A stretch of 64,000 nucleotides of DNA from Archivesica marissinica (taxonomy: Eukaryota > Mollusca > Bivalvia > Venerida > Vesicomyidae). The stretch is taken from contig CM026391.1 of NCBI GenBank assembly GCA_014843695.1, positions 36,657,903 through 36,721,902 on the forward strand, in the 5' to 3' direction. Below, one piece after another: positions 1 to 10,837 of the stretch. The translations under genes were made by a program, and so were the position numbers. The first letter of the stretch is position 1, and each line of letters opens with the position of its first letter. The notes below the pieces were generated by a model that searched no databases, had not been told where the DNA came from, and was given only the letters and a program-made list of their open reading frames with translations.

Positions 1-232
1 ATCTTGTATTCATTACATTCATTATATTCATGAATACTTTCATGAAGTATGTGTATGTTACTTAGGAAAAGGTTCGTCTTTTCAACTACAGAAAAGTCGT
101 GGTTACTTCTAAGACCGACTCGAATTAATTCCAAAGCATGTCCAAAGTAGCAACCCTAAACGAAAACGAAAGTATTAGGGAATCAGAATTGGACAATTTT
201 AATTGTTTTCAAACCCAGTTTGTAAGGGTATA

Positions 233-830
233 TTACATTAATAAATAGTGTAAGCATTTTGCTAAATGATGCATATATCTTAACATTAATTTGAAACATT
301 GCACTCTCTGTGACTCACTCATAATTGAAGTTGAAAATCCGGATAACATTTCAATAATTTGATCTCTATAATACATATTAGTGAGGCTAGTATAGGTATC
401 ATGTCCCAGAGAGTTATGAAAACTCTTCCACATATTTCAGACATTGATTCACGCAAAGAAATATAATTATGGCCCTGAATGAATTTACAAGCTCGTCTCT
501 GCAATCTTAATAGTGTGTTAATATTTTGTTGTGTGGTGTTTCCCCATATGATACAACAATAATCAAAATGTGGTTGGATATATGCCTTGTAATAAAGTAT
601 TCTGTAGTTCAGATTCACAATATACCGTATTTTACCTAATAGCCAAATGTTAGTTGAAATCTTTTTCACAGTATATTTGATATGTGAGTCCCATTTTAAT
701 GAATCCTGAATGTGTACTCCAAGCAACTTCTCTGATTTGCTGGTTTTCAATAATATATTTTCATATTTAAGAGAGAGTGTAGGATTAGGGAAAGCACATT
801 TTCACTGTTTCGTTTCGCTTAAGATCAACG
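233..830 (-). mobile_element. Decayed non-LTR retrotransposon (LINE), 3' part of the reverse transcriptase ORF
   Basis: The minus strand reads as the C-terminal part of a LINE reverse transcriptase (see 319-750). Coding traces continue below 433 in another frame (233-433), so the reading frame is broken near 400-430. Upstream of 750 an in-frame stop and loss of recognisable motifs show that the 5' side is missing or decayed. No target site duplication or tail could be delimited. Positions 1-232 hold nothing recognisable and may be the 3' untranslated part of the same element. Confidence 0.75.
319..750 (-). pseudogene. Reverse transcriptase C-terminal fragment of a jockey/CR1-like LINE
   Basis: The 143-codon frame contains blocks typical of the region after the catalytic palm of LINE reverse transcriptases: LLGVHIQDSLKWDSHI near the start, then a VKKIS...LLGKIR stretch, then YKAYIQPHFDYCCIIWG, then LLRLQRRACKFI. 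In intact elements this protein copies the element RNA at a nicked target site. The catalytic YxDD box would lie upstream and is absent here. The first codon is TTG rather than ATG, and homology is lost after about residue 105, where a frameshift is likely. This is a dead fragment, not a host gene. Family membership comes from recalled motifs; the clade is uncertain. Confidence 0.8.
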
Positions 831-1059
831 TCATATTAAAATGTCTATTATTAGTTAGAGAGAAAATTTAAATAGCGAATGAACAGATAAGCAATATAAA
901 TAACCTGGAATATTATAATAGTATAGTAACTGCTACAATATAGCAATATAGCAATATTTTTAATGTGAGTAATTACTGTAAATGTATGCATACTATATGT
1001 AAAATATGATCATGAATACATATAACCGTCTCCAAATTTGAACACCTATATATTTCTCA

Positions 1060-1246
1060 ATGTTTGATATATATGTACATTGTACAAGTATTTATATAAT
1101 TTATGCTATTATCACTGTTGCCATAAAGTATGCATGCATATGTCCTAATGGGCTTTTGAGCCTATTGGAATTCAGAAATAAAATATCAAATATCAAATTT
1201 CATTTCCGTTGGTTGCCTTTAGTAAACATTACTTATATATTTGATA
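1060..1246 (+). repeat. Left arm of a large inverted repeat (retroelement 3' end, plus orientation)
   Basis: About 187 bp that is inverted almost perfectly at 1301-1488. It contains AGAAATAAAATATC, a poly(A)-signal-like sequence near its distal end, which fits the 3' end of a retroelement. The 54-bp spacer also holds a third partial copy (about 1249-1276) of the arm segment that ends in GAATTCCAATAG. Confidence 0.8.
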
Positions 1247-1297
1247 TTTTTGATATTTTATTTCTGAATTCCAATAGTTATTGTAAACACAGTGTGT

Positions 1298-1602
1298 TAA
1301 TATCAAATATATAAGTAATGTTTACTAAAGGCAACCAACGGAAATGAAATTTGATATTTGATATTTTATTTCTGAATTCCAATAGGCTCAAAAGCCCATG
1401 AGGACATATACATGCATACTTTATGGCAAACAGTGATAATAGCATAAATTATATAAATACTTGTACAATGTACATAGATATCAAACATAAAGAAATATAT
1501 ACTATACTATATGACCATAGGGCAAATAAATGTGTGTCTTCAACTCTTGTGCCTGTTGTTGGAGTGGTATTGTACTTTTCTGACGTAACATATACATATA
1601 CT
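1298..1602 (-). mobile_element. Truncated retroelement insertion bounded by a 21-bp target site duplication; contains the right arm
   Basis: This 305-bp segment includes the inverted copy (1301-1488) of 1060-1246. It is bounded exactly by two identical 21-bp sequences, 1277-1297 and 1603-1623, both containing TTGTAAACACAGTGTG. That is the signature of target-primed insertion of a minus-oriented, 5'-truncated retroelement next to an older plus-oriented relative. No reverse transcriptase coding is left in it. Confidence 0.7.
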
Positions 1603-1623
1603 GTTATTGTAAACACAGTGTGT

Positions 1624-2141
1624 ACAATGATGAGTTGTAAATAAAGATTACTACATGTACTACTATCTAGCTTGTTTGCGGAAGGTCCCGTCCGTGCCTG
1701 AGATATTGCTCAGTGAGGCACCGGGGGTCTTCCTCGATCAATAACAGCTGGGGAGTCGTCACGTGACCTCTACTGTTGGTGCAACTTTAAACCTGTAATT
1801 TTCAACGCAAGCAAAGAAGCAAATGAATCTTGTTCAATTTGTAATAATTAAGATAAGAAATATGGTTTGTATACATAAACATTGCAGTAAAGCACTGACG
1901 GGTGATGAAGTACGGCGGGATATGGTACGGCGGGATATGGAATGTATATTAGTTTTAGTATTAATATTTACAGATCGCACGCGCTCAAATAAAACACAAT
2001 TATGCTCGCATTGCAAATGTGTGTCAAAGGGTTGTAAGATAGGAAGTAAACGTGTGCACACGTGCACGATCATGCAAGAATGAACGTCATAAATTCTTAA
2101 GTGATTATCTCGCCGGACATACAGACAGATGTAATAGATAT
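1624..2141. other. No gene seen
   Basis: Unassigned DNA. A 15-bp tandem duplication (TACGGCGGGATATGG twice, near 1910-1941) and a perfect 14-bp palindrome ACGTGTGCACACGT (2050-2063) are present. The segment 1680-1760 is GC-richer and looks like part of an unidentified dispersed repeat, which I cannot name. Confidence 0.5.
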
Positions 2142-2359
2142 CATTGGCGTAGCTTCCTATAGGCCGTGTAGGCCGTGGTCTACACTTTCCCCCGAAAAAT
2201 CGAAAACATAAAAATGCCAAATCTGCAACAAAAATCGAGAGGCCAGTATTAAATTATATACGCTATAAATAGTTTTCCTGGGGACGACCCCGGACCCACC
2301 CCTTCCGTCTTACGTTTTAAGTTGGCCTATACATCGATTCCAGCCAAGCTACGCCCCTG
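2142..2359. mobile_element. Possible hAT-like MITE
   Basis: The ends form imperfect inverted repeats: the left end CATTGGCGTAGCTT (2142-2155) matches the right end read in reverse, CAGGGGCGTAGCTT (2346-2359), at 12 of 14 positions. Ends of the form CAGGGGCG are common in hAT-type elements. There is no coding capacity, and I found no matching 8-bp flanking duplication. Confidence 0.35.
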
Positions 2360-2469
2360 TATATGGTAGTATGATTTGTGCTAATAATAGATTGTATATT
2401 TCTGAAGCCCCAATTACACTACCAAAGTACTGTTACAGTGTGTTACGTCTGCATGCAGCCTAACACAAT

Positions 2470-2555
2470 AATTGCCTAAGGGCACACTCGTAACGGCTCC
2501 AGCGGGGCTCGAACTCCGGCTCTTTGCACATGAAGCGAACGCGCATCCACTAAGG
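2470..2555 (-). mobile_element. tRNA-derived SINE head (minus)
   Basis: On the minus strand the segment reads TAGTGGATGCGCG (A-box-like), then GGAGTTCGAGCCCCGC (B box), then GTGCCCTTAGGCAA, a block also found in the plus-strand SINE at 46171-46185. These are internal RNA polymerase III promoter boxes of a tRNA-derived SINE. The 3' part is missing on this strand. Confidence 0.65.
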
Positions 2556-2965
2556 CATTTAAATTCCACGTTCCCTCTTCTCTCTCTCTCCCTCGTGGCG
2601 ATGGATTCCATCAGGAATGAGGTCTCGATAGTGATTAATATAAGTAAGTAGTAAGTAAGTAAATTCTTTATTTAGAGATGGTAACCCATTTAGCAAGGCT
2701 AAGCTTCCATGGGGCCCTCTTAAACATAAAACATATTTATACACACATGACATACAAAACAACTGAACTAAACGACATGTGGTATTAGAACTAATAAAAG
2801 TAAGAACATATCTACATAAACTACAAGTTGTATGCATTGATTATGAACAGTAGTTGACAGTATTAGTAAATATTAGACATCCAGCCATTTTAAACAATTC
2901 GATTTAAACAAAGTAAGTTGTAATAACTTGTTTCGCAATCGAGCTAAAATAAATTTGTATAAACT
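2549..2965 (+). mobile_element. SINE 3' half (plus), split by a LINE insertion
   Basis: The plus strand continues with GGCATTTAAATTCCACG, a CT-rich stretch, GGCGATGGATTCCATCAGG and GTGATTAATATAAG, the same order as in the SINE copies at 46144 and 50617. The tail is interrupted at about 2650 and resumes at 2911 with CTTGTTTCGCAATCGAGCTA. It abuts the inverted head at 2470-2555, so this is a rearranged, head-inverted copy. Confidence 0.65.
2650..2910 (-). mobile_element. 5'-truncated LINE 3' end inserted in a SINE tail
   Basis: On the minus strand it ends with TCTAAATAAAGAATTTACTT and a (CTTA)n tail, after a GGGCCCCATGGAAGCTTAGC block, a layout seen in LINE 3' untranslated regions. The octamer AAGTAAGT stands on both sides (2642-2649 and 2911-2918) and could be the target duplication, although it resembles the tail repeat itself. 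Confidence 0.55.
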
Positions 2966-2989
2966 AACACAATAATTTGGACATTTAGA

Positions 2990-3209
2990 CACATCTTATA
3001 GCTCCATTGCGACACAGGTTCTTAGGACATGAGCTTTTGTGCTCTCAGTAAATCATTCCTGATGTTATCAAATGTCACGGGAAAGAGTGAATAGTCAATG
3101 GGAATGATATGTCCTGCCTACGAACCCATTACTGTGATTCCGACGGGGCTCAAACCCACACTATCTCGATTACGAGGCGGACTCCATAATCACGGTACCA
3201 CATAGTCCA
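2990..3209 (-). mobile_element. Diverged tRNA-derived SINE
   Basis: Minus strand: a tRNA-like head with a B box GGGTTTGAGCCCCG (about 3138-3154), a middle with CATCAGGAATGATT, and a degenerate tail AACCTGTGTCGCAATGGAGC that matches the TTGTTTCGCAATCGAGC tail of better preserved copies. Divergence suggests an old copy. Confidence 0.55.
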
Positions 3210-3499
3210 TTTTTAAAAATTACAAACTAGTTGTCCACCAACCTTCACTAAAACTACACCACTATTCATATACTAAAACTCCAAATTAAATTACTTGGAA
3301 AGGAGCGAAGAACTCTCATTCAGCCAGTCCATATTAAAAATGTAACTCTGTGTATACAAACGGTCGGCTCGATGTCCATTCCTGAAGGCTTACACTATTT
3401 CTGTTCAAACTAATAGTCACAATGTACAAAATCAATACTATCCAAGTGTTGCAGTAAAGAACTCCATGATTTTAAACTTGTTCGAGTGGATATCGTGAA

Positions 3500-4690
3500 A
3501 CTGGCCCCAGTGGACCTCAATAGATCGATCCATGTCGAGCTCATGAGACTGATCCATGTCGATCTCACGAGACTGATCCATGTCGATCTCACGAGACTGA
3601 TCCATGTCGATCTCACGAGACTGATCCTTGTCGATCTCACGAGACTGATCCTTGTCGATCTCACGAGACTGATCCTTGTCGATCTCACGAGACTGATCCT
3701 TGTCGATCTCACGAGACTGATCCATGTCGATCTCACGAGACTGATCCTTGTCGATCTCACGAGACTGATCCTTGTCGATCTCAGAGACTGATCCTTGTCG
3801 ATCTCACGAGACTGATCCTTGTCGATCTCACGAGACTGATCCTTGTCGATCTCACGAGACTGATCCTTGTCGATCTCACGAGACTGATCCTTGTCGATCT
3901 CACGAGATTGATCCTTGTCGATCTCACGAGACTGATCCTTGTCGATCTCACGAGACTGATCCTTGTCGATCTCACGAGACTGATCCTTGTCGATCTCACG
4001 AGACTGATCCTTGTCGATCTCACGAGACTGATCCTTGTCGATCTCACGAGACTGATCCTTGTCGATCTCACGAGATTGATCCTTGTCGATCTCACGAGAC
4101 TGATCCTTGTCGATCTCACGAGACTGATCCTTGTCGATCTCACGAGACTGATCCTTGTCGATCTCACGAGACTGATCCTTGTCGATCTCACGAGACTGAT
4201 CCTTGTCGATCTCACGAGACTGATCCTTGTCGATCTCACGAGATTGATCCTTGTCGATCTCACGAGACTGATCCTTGTCGATCTCACGAGACTGATCCTT
4301 GTCGATCTCACGAGACTGATCCTTGTCGATCTCACGAGACTGATCCTTGTCGATCTCACGAGAGTGATCCTTGTCGATCTCACGAGACTGATCCTTGTCG
4401 ATCTCACGAGACTGATCCTTGTCGATCTCACGAGATTGATCCTTGTCGATCTCACGAGACTGATCCTTGTCGATCTCACGAGACTGATCCTTGTCGATCT
4501 CACGAGACTGATCCTTGTCGATCTCACGAGACTTATCCTTGTCGATCTCACGAGATTGATCCATGTCGATCTCACGAGACTGATCCATGTCGATCTCACG
4601 AGACTGATCCTTGTCGATCTCACGAGACTGATCCTTGTCGATCTCACGAGACTGATCCTTGTCGATCTCACGAGATTGATCCTTGTCGAT
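3500..4690. repeat. 24-bp minisatellite, about 49 copies
   Basis: Unit core GATCTCACGAGACTGATCC plus TTGTC, period 24 bp, nearly perfect. Variants: CCATG for CCTTG at both ends of the array, and GAGATTG for GAGACTG at 3904, 4072, 4240, 4432, 4552 and 4672. A 2-bp deletion near 3781 shifts the phase once. The unit is eight codons long and four of six frames lack stops, so long apparent frames of eight-residue repeats appear on both strands; I treat these as non-coding. Confidence 0.95.
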
Positions 4691-4709
4691 CTCACGAAAG
4701 TGGTACACG

Positions 4710-4875
4710 CGTATCTCAATAGACTGGTCCCTGTGGATCTAACACTACTGGTCCCAGTGGATCGCACGAGATTGGTTCTTATTACTGGTCCCAGTGGATC
4801 TCACGAGATTGATTCCTATTACTGGTCCCAGTGGATCTCATGAGATTGGTTTCTATTACTGGTCCCTATGGGTCT
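4710..4875. repeat. 37-bp degenerate repeats at the right edge of the 24-bp array
   Basis: CTGGTCCCAGTGGATC-type units start at 4748, 4785, 4822 and 4859, a 37-bp period. They contain the 24-bp core (GATCTCACGAGATTG) plus an extra segment with CTATTACTGG. A related CTGGCCCCAGTGGACCTC stands at the left edge (3501-3518), so the array is bracketed by related units. Confidence 0.8.
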
Positions 4876-5277
4876 ACAAATTAGGAAATAAACTATGTGA
4901 ATTTTATTACGTTTTCCTTTTACATTTCCAGCATCGTGCTCAAATAATGCAAGAACCAACTCTTGTGACAATATGAGCTGAAAAGGACGTTGACTAAATC
5001 TCATCCATATAGAATACACAATAACAAGTCTAGTTGCCTTGTTGCTGGTAATTTATAACTTTGTGAGCGTTTTTCGCTTAATGGAGTTTCCAGAATCGTT
5101 CGTCTTTTGGGACTCGTTGGTTGCAAAATATACATTATTTCTCCTCATGAACTATTGATTTAGATCACACAAAAAGACATATCATTCCATAGGGTCAATT
5201 TCTAAATATTTGCTACAGACTTTATTTGATTGGCATGTTAATCACCGAAGATGCATTGCAAACTAACTGGCAAGTAA
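4876..5277. other. No gene seen
   Basis: Non-repetitive AT-rich DNA without a convincing open frame, RNA gene or element boundary. Confidence 0.5.
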
Positions 5278-5691
5278 CAGGGGTGTGGAGGGGGAGGGGT
5301 GGTAAGGTAAGAATAAAACACGACTATTCTCTTATGTAATTTGTTCCAAAAAGGGAACCGGGTGCGTAGCAGCCTATAGCTACTACAGGCACGTTCCTAC
5401 ACATTTTCTTCAAAAAGTGAAAATATGAAACGGCGAAAAATGCAATACAAATAAAGGTCAATGGGGTATGATGTACAGTGCAACCATGACTACGGCGGTA
5501 TTTCATTACGTTTTATATTATAAAAGATTTTCAGAACTACAAAACTATGTTATTTATTTCTCGCCAAAACATGCATCAAAATGCAGATGCAGTGATAGAC
5601 TTTCAAAATATTGAGGGTGATATACCACCGGACACCCCTCCCCCAATCCTAACTGTGCATAAAATGCTATCAAGCCCACGCTACGCCCCTG
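5278..5691. mobile_element. Possible hAT-like MITE (414 bp)
   Basis: The left end is CAGGGGTGTGGAG (5278-5290); the right end read in reverse is CAGGGGCGTAGCGTGG (to 5691). The right end closely resembles the right end of the 2142-2359 candidate. No open frame of transposase type and no matching flanking duplication were found. Boundaries are tentative. Confidence 0.35.
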
Positions 5692-5970
5692 TGTAGTTCA
5701 AGCGTGACCTCTTAATAGGGATCTTTCAGTACAGCTTTATAAGAGCTAAATAAAAAAAATGAAATAACGTAAACACTCTGGATGTGTCGAACATTGTAGT
5801 GACCGCACTCAGTGATGCAAGGGAGACAACTTCATCTCAGATTGTATTTGGAAGACAGTTATGATATTGTGTTGTTTCCCTTACGTGAGCATTTACCTTG
5901 ACATAGTCTGCTTAACTCTTTGCATGCTGGGTAAAAAAGGCTATAAATAGTGCCTATAATTGAAGCAAAC

Positions 5971-6250
5971 GGATCTGTAGTCCAGTGGTAACACGCTGGA
6001 CTGGTAATCTAGGGCTCGCAGGTTCGATCCCCCGTCTGACCCTAATAAAATTAACAGTCTTTCAGATGGGACGTTAAACCGAGGTCTCGTGTCGGTGTTT
6101 TACACCGTGCACGTAAAAGAACCAGAGGATAATCTGGAATTGGTCTCTGTCTGTATCATTGCACTATCCTCCAAAATCTAAAATGACTAATCTCTTCATG
6201 AGGCGTCGCTCATATGGGCAACCGATAGCAACGATAAATAAACGTAAAAC
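5971..6250 (+). mobile_element. tRNA-derived SINE with a conserved central domain
   Basis: The head (5971-6040) has an A-box-like TAGTCCAGTGGTAACACG and a B box GCAGGTTCGATCCCCC. The body carries GATGGGACGTTAAACCGAGG followed by CCGTGCACGTAAAAGAACC. These blocks match, from memory, a deeply conserved central SINE domain shared by many invertebrates (probably the one called Nin-DC). The 3' end is near ATAAATAAACG (6234-6244). The tail differs from the other SINEs in the window, so this is a separate family. The acceptor stem does not pair well, so it is not a functional tRNA gene. Confidence 0.7.
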
Positions 6251-6370
6251 ACACTATGTATTTGGAAACAATTTTCACTATATCATATTTTTCACCGACG
6301 TAGTGTCGCTTTAATATGTATTTTTTCTTATTTGGGGGAAATTCCATGACATATGTGGCTGTTATTTCAC

Positions 6371-7330
6371 AGGGCACAGGGTTTTAATATGATTGCATAG
6401 GAAGTAAATATGGGGACATAGGTTAGAGACATGAGGGAACAGGGTTTAAATATGATGGTATAGGAATTAAATATGGGGACATAGGTTAGAGACATGAGGG
6501 AACAGGGTTTAAATATGATGGTATAGGAATTAAATATGGGGACATAGGTTAGAGACATGAGGGAACAGGGTTTAAATATGATGGTATAGGAATTAAATAT
6601 GGGGACATAGGTTAGAGACATGAGGGAACAGGGTTTAAATATGATGGTATAGGAATTAAATATGGGGACATAGGTTAGAGACATGAGGGAACAGGGTTTA
6701 AATATGATGGTATAGGAATTAAATATGGGGACATAGGTTAGAGACATGAGGGAACAGGGTTTAAATATGATGGTATAGGAATTAAATATGGGGACATAGG
6801 TTAGAGACATGAGGGAACAGGGTTTAAATATGATGGTATAGGAATTAAATATGGGGACATAGGTTAGAGACATGAGGGAACAGGGTTTAAATATGATGGT
6901 ATAGGAATTAAATATGGGGACATAGGTTAGAGACATGAGGGAACAGGGTTTAAATATGATGGTATAGGATTTAAATATGGGGACATAGGTTAGAGACATG
7001 AGGGAACAGGGTTTAAATATGATGGTATAGGAATTAAATATGGGAACATAGGTTAGAGACATGAGGGAACAGGGTTTAAATATGATGGTATAGGAATTAA
7101 ATATGGGAACATAGGTTAGAGACATGAGGGAACAGGGCTTAAATATGATGGTATAGGAATTAAATATGGGGACATTTGGTTAGAGACATGAGGGAACAGG
7201 GTTTAAATATGATGGTATAGGAATTAAATATGGGGACATAGGTTAGAGACATGAGGGCACAGGGCTTACATATGATTGCATATGAATTAGATATGGGGAC
7301 ATAGTGCAGAGCCATGAGGGAACAGGGTTT
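6371..7330. repeat. 63-bp satellite, about 15 copies
   Basis: Unit of 63 bp with GGTATAGGAATTAAATATGG and ACATAGGTTAGAGACATGAG. Central copies differ by at most one or two bases, while outer copies (6371-6420 and 7260-7330) are degenerate. Alignment by eye to the following 42-bp unit shows the same framework plus a 21-bp extra segment, so this is the first zone of one long satellite domain. Confidence 0.95.
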
Positions 7331-9632
7331 AACTATGGGGACATAGGATTTAAACATGGGGACATAGTGTACATACATGGGGGCATATGGTTTAAATATG
7401 GGGACATTTCGTACATACATGGGGACACATCGTAGGGTTTAAATATTGGGCTTTAGGGTACAGACATGGGGGCATATGGTTTAAATGTGGGGACAAACAT
7501 GGGGGCATATGGTTTAAATATGGGGACATAGGTTACATACATGAGGGCATATGGTTTAAATATGGGGACATATACCTAGGGTACATACATGGGGGCATGT
7601 GGTTTAAATATGGGGACATATCGAAAAGACATGGGGGCATCTGGTAATATATGGGGACATAGGGTACATACATGGGGCATATGGTTTATATATGGATACA
7701 TAGGGTACATACATTGGAGCATGTGGTTTATATATGGGGACATAGGGTACATACATGGGGGCATGTGGTTTCAATATGGGGACATAGGGTACATACATGA
7801 TGACATATGGTTTATATATGGGGACATGGGTACAGACATGAGGGCATATGGTTTATATATGGGGGCATATGGTTTATATATGGGAACATATGGTACATGC
7901 ATGGGGGCATATGGTTTATATATGGGGACATAGAGTACATACATGGGGGTATGTGGTTTATATATGGGGACATAGGGCACATACATGGGGGCATATGGTT
8001 TATGTATGGGGACATATGGTACAGACATGGGGGTATATTGTTTATATATGGGGACATACATGGGGGCCTATGGTTTATATATTGGGACATAGGGTACATA
8101 CATGATGGCATATAGTATATATATGGGGACATACATGATGGCATATGGTTTACATATGGGGACATACATGGGTGCATATGGTTTATATATGGGGACAAAG
8201 GGTACATACATGGGGCATATGGTTTATATATGGGCATAGGTACATACAGGGGGCATATGGTTATATATGGGACATAGGGTACATACATGGGGCATATGGT
8301 TTTATATGGGGACATAGGGTACATACATGGGGCATATTTTATATATGGGCACATACATGGGGCATATGGTTTATATATGGGGACATAGGGTACATACGGG
8401 GCATATGGTTTATATATGGGGACATAGGGTACATACATGGGGCATATGGTTTATATATGGGGACATAGGGTACATACATGGGGCATATGGTTTATATATG
8501 GGGACATACATGGTGGCATATAGTTTATATATGGGGACATAGGATACATACGTGGGGCATATGGTTTATATATGGGGACATAGGGTACATACGTGGGGCA
8601 TATGGTTTATATATGGGGACATATGGTACAGACATGGGGGTAAGTTTATATATGGGGACATACATGGGGGCATATGGTTTATATATGGGGACATACATGG
8701 GGGCATATGGTTTATATATGGGGACATAGGGTACATACATGGGGGCATATATTTTTATATATGATGACATAGGGTACATACATGGGGGCATATGGTTTAT
8801 ATATGGGGACATAGTATACATACATGGGGCATATGGTTTATATATGGGGACATAGGGTACATACGTGGGGCATATGGTTTATATATGGGGACAAATGGTA
8901 TATAGGGGGCATACGAGGGGCATATGGTTTATGTATGGGACATATGTACATACATGAGGGCATATGGTTTATATATGGGGCATAGGTACATACATGAGGG
9001 CATATGGTTTATATATGGGGACATATGGTACATACATGGGGGCATATGGTTTATATATGGGGACATAGGGGACATACATGGGAACATATGGTTTATATAT
9101 GGGGACATAGGGTACATACGTGGGGCATATGGTTTATATATGGGGACATAGTGTACATACATGGGGACATATGGTTTATATATGTGGACATAGGGTACAT
9201 ACGTGGGGCATATGGTTTATATATGGGGACATAGGGTACATACATGGGGACATATGGTTTATATATGGGGACATTTGGTACACACGTGGGGCATATGGTT
9301 AATGTATGGGGACATATGGTACAGACATGGGGGTATATTGTTTATATATGGGGACATACATGGGGGCATATGGTTTATATATTGGGACATAGGGTACATA
9401 CATGATGGCATATGGTTTATATATGGGTACATACATGATGGCATATAGTATATATATGGGGACATACATGATGGCATATGGTTTATATATGGGGACATAC
9501 ATGATGGCATATGGTTTATATATGGGGACATACATGATGGCATATGGTTTATATATGGGGACATACATGATGGCATATGGTTTATATATGGGGACATACA
9601 TGATGGCATATGGTTTATATATGGGGACATAG

Positions 9633-10837
9633 GGTACATACATGAGGGCATATGGTTTATATATGGGGACATACATGATGGCATATAGTATATATATGGG
9701 GACATACATGATGGCATATGGTTTATATATGGGGACATACATGGTGGCATATGGTTTATATATGGGGACATACATGGGGGCATATGGTTTATATATGGGG
9801 ACATATGGTACATACATGGGGCATATGGTTTATATATGGGGACATACATGGGGGCACATGGTTTATATATGGGGACATACATGATGGCATATGGTTTATA
9901 TATGGGGACATACATGATGGCATATGGTTTATATATGGGGACATACATGATGGCATATGGTTTATATATGGGGACATATGGTACATACATGGGGCATATG
10001 GTTTATATATGGGGACATACATGATGGCATATGGTTTATATATGGGGACATACATGATGGCATATGGTTTATATATGGGGACATACATGATGGCATATGG
10101 TTTATATATGGGGACATACATGATGGCATATGGTTTATATATGGGGACATACATGATGGCATATGGTTTATATATGGGGACATACATGATGGCATATGGT
10201 TTATATATGGGGACATAGGGTACATACATGAGGGCATATGGTTTATATATGGGGACATACATGATGGCATATAGTATATATATGGGGACATACATGATGG
10301 CATATGGTTTATATATGGGGACATACATGGTGGCATATGGTTTATATATGGGGACATACATGGGGGCATATGGTTTATATATGGGGACATATTGTACATA
10401 CATGGGGCATATGGTTTATATATGGGGACATACATGGGGGCATATGGTTTATATATGGGGACATACATGATGGCATATGGTTTATATATGGGGACATACA
10501 TGATGGCATATGGTTTATATATGGGGACATACATGATGGCATATGGTTTATAGATGGGGACATACATGATGGCATATGGTTTATATATGGGGACATATGG
10601 TACATACATGGGGCATATGGTTTATATATGGGGACATACATGATGGCATATGGTTTATATATGGGGACATACATGATGGCATATGGTTTATATATGGGGA
10701 CATACATGATGGCATATGGTTTATATATGGGGACATACATGATGGAATATGGTTTATATATGGGGACATACATGATGGCATATGGTTTATATATGGGGAC
10801 ATACATGATGGCATATGGTTTATATATGGGGACATAG
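9633..10837. repeat. 586-bp higher-order repeat inside the 33/42-bp satellite
   Basis: The block starting AGGGTACATACATGAGGG occurs at 9633, 10219 and 10838 with the same order of variant units after it (a CATATAGTATATATATGG variant, then GGTGG, then GGGGG, then a 42-bp unit). Spacings are 586 and 619 bp; 619 is 586 plus one 33-bp unit. Confidence 0.8.

Noticed and set aside
1834..2220. 128-codon minus-strand frame
   Set aside because: It crosses the possible MITE end and a tandem duplication, and has no recognisable domain or promoter.
3410..4708. Minus-strand 432-codon frame of eight-residue REIDKDQS repeats
   Set aside because: It lies entirely on the 24-bp array. Four of six frames are open because 24 is divisible by three, a 2-bp deletion near 3781 changes the frame, and the sequence outside the array shows no gene structure. 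The CAG/CAA variation is synonymous in this frame but is explained by copying of one variant.
5971..6042. Possible functional tRNA gene
   Set aside because: A and B boxes are present, but the acceptor ends do not pair and a SINE body follows directly.
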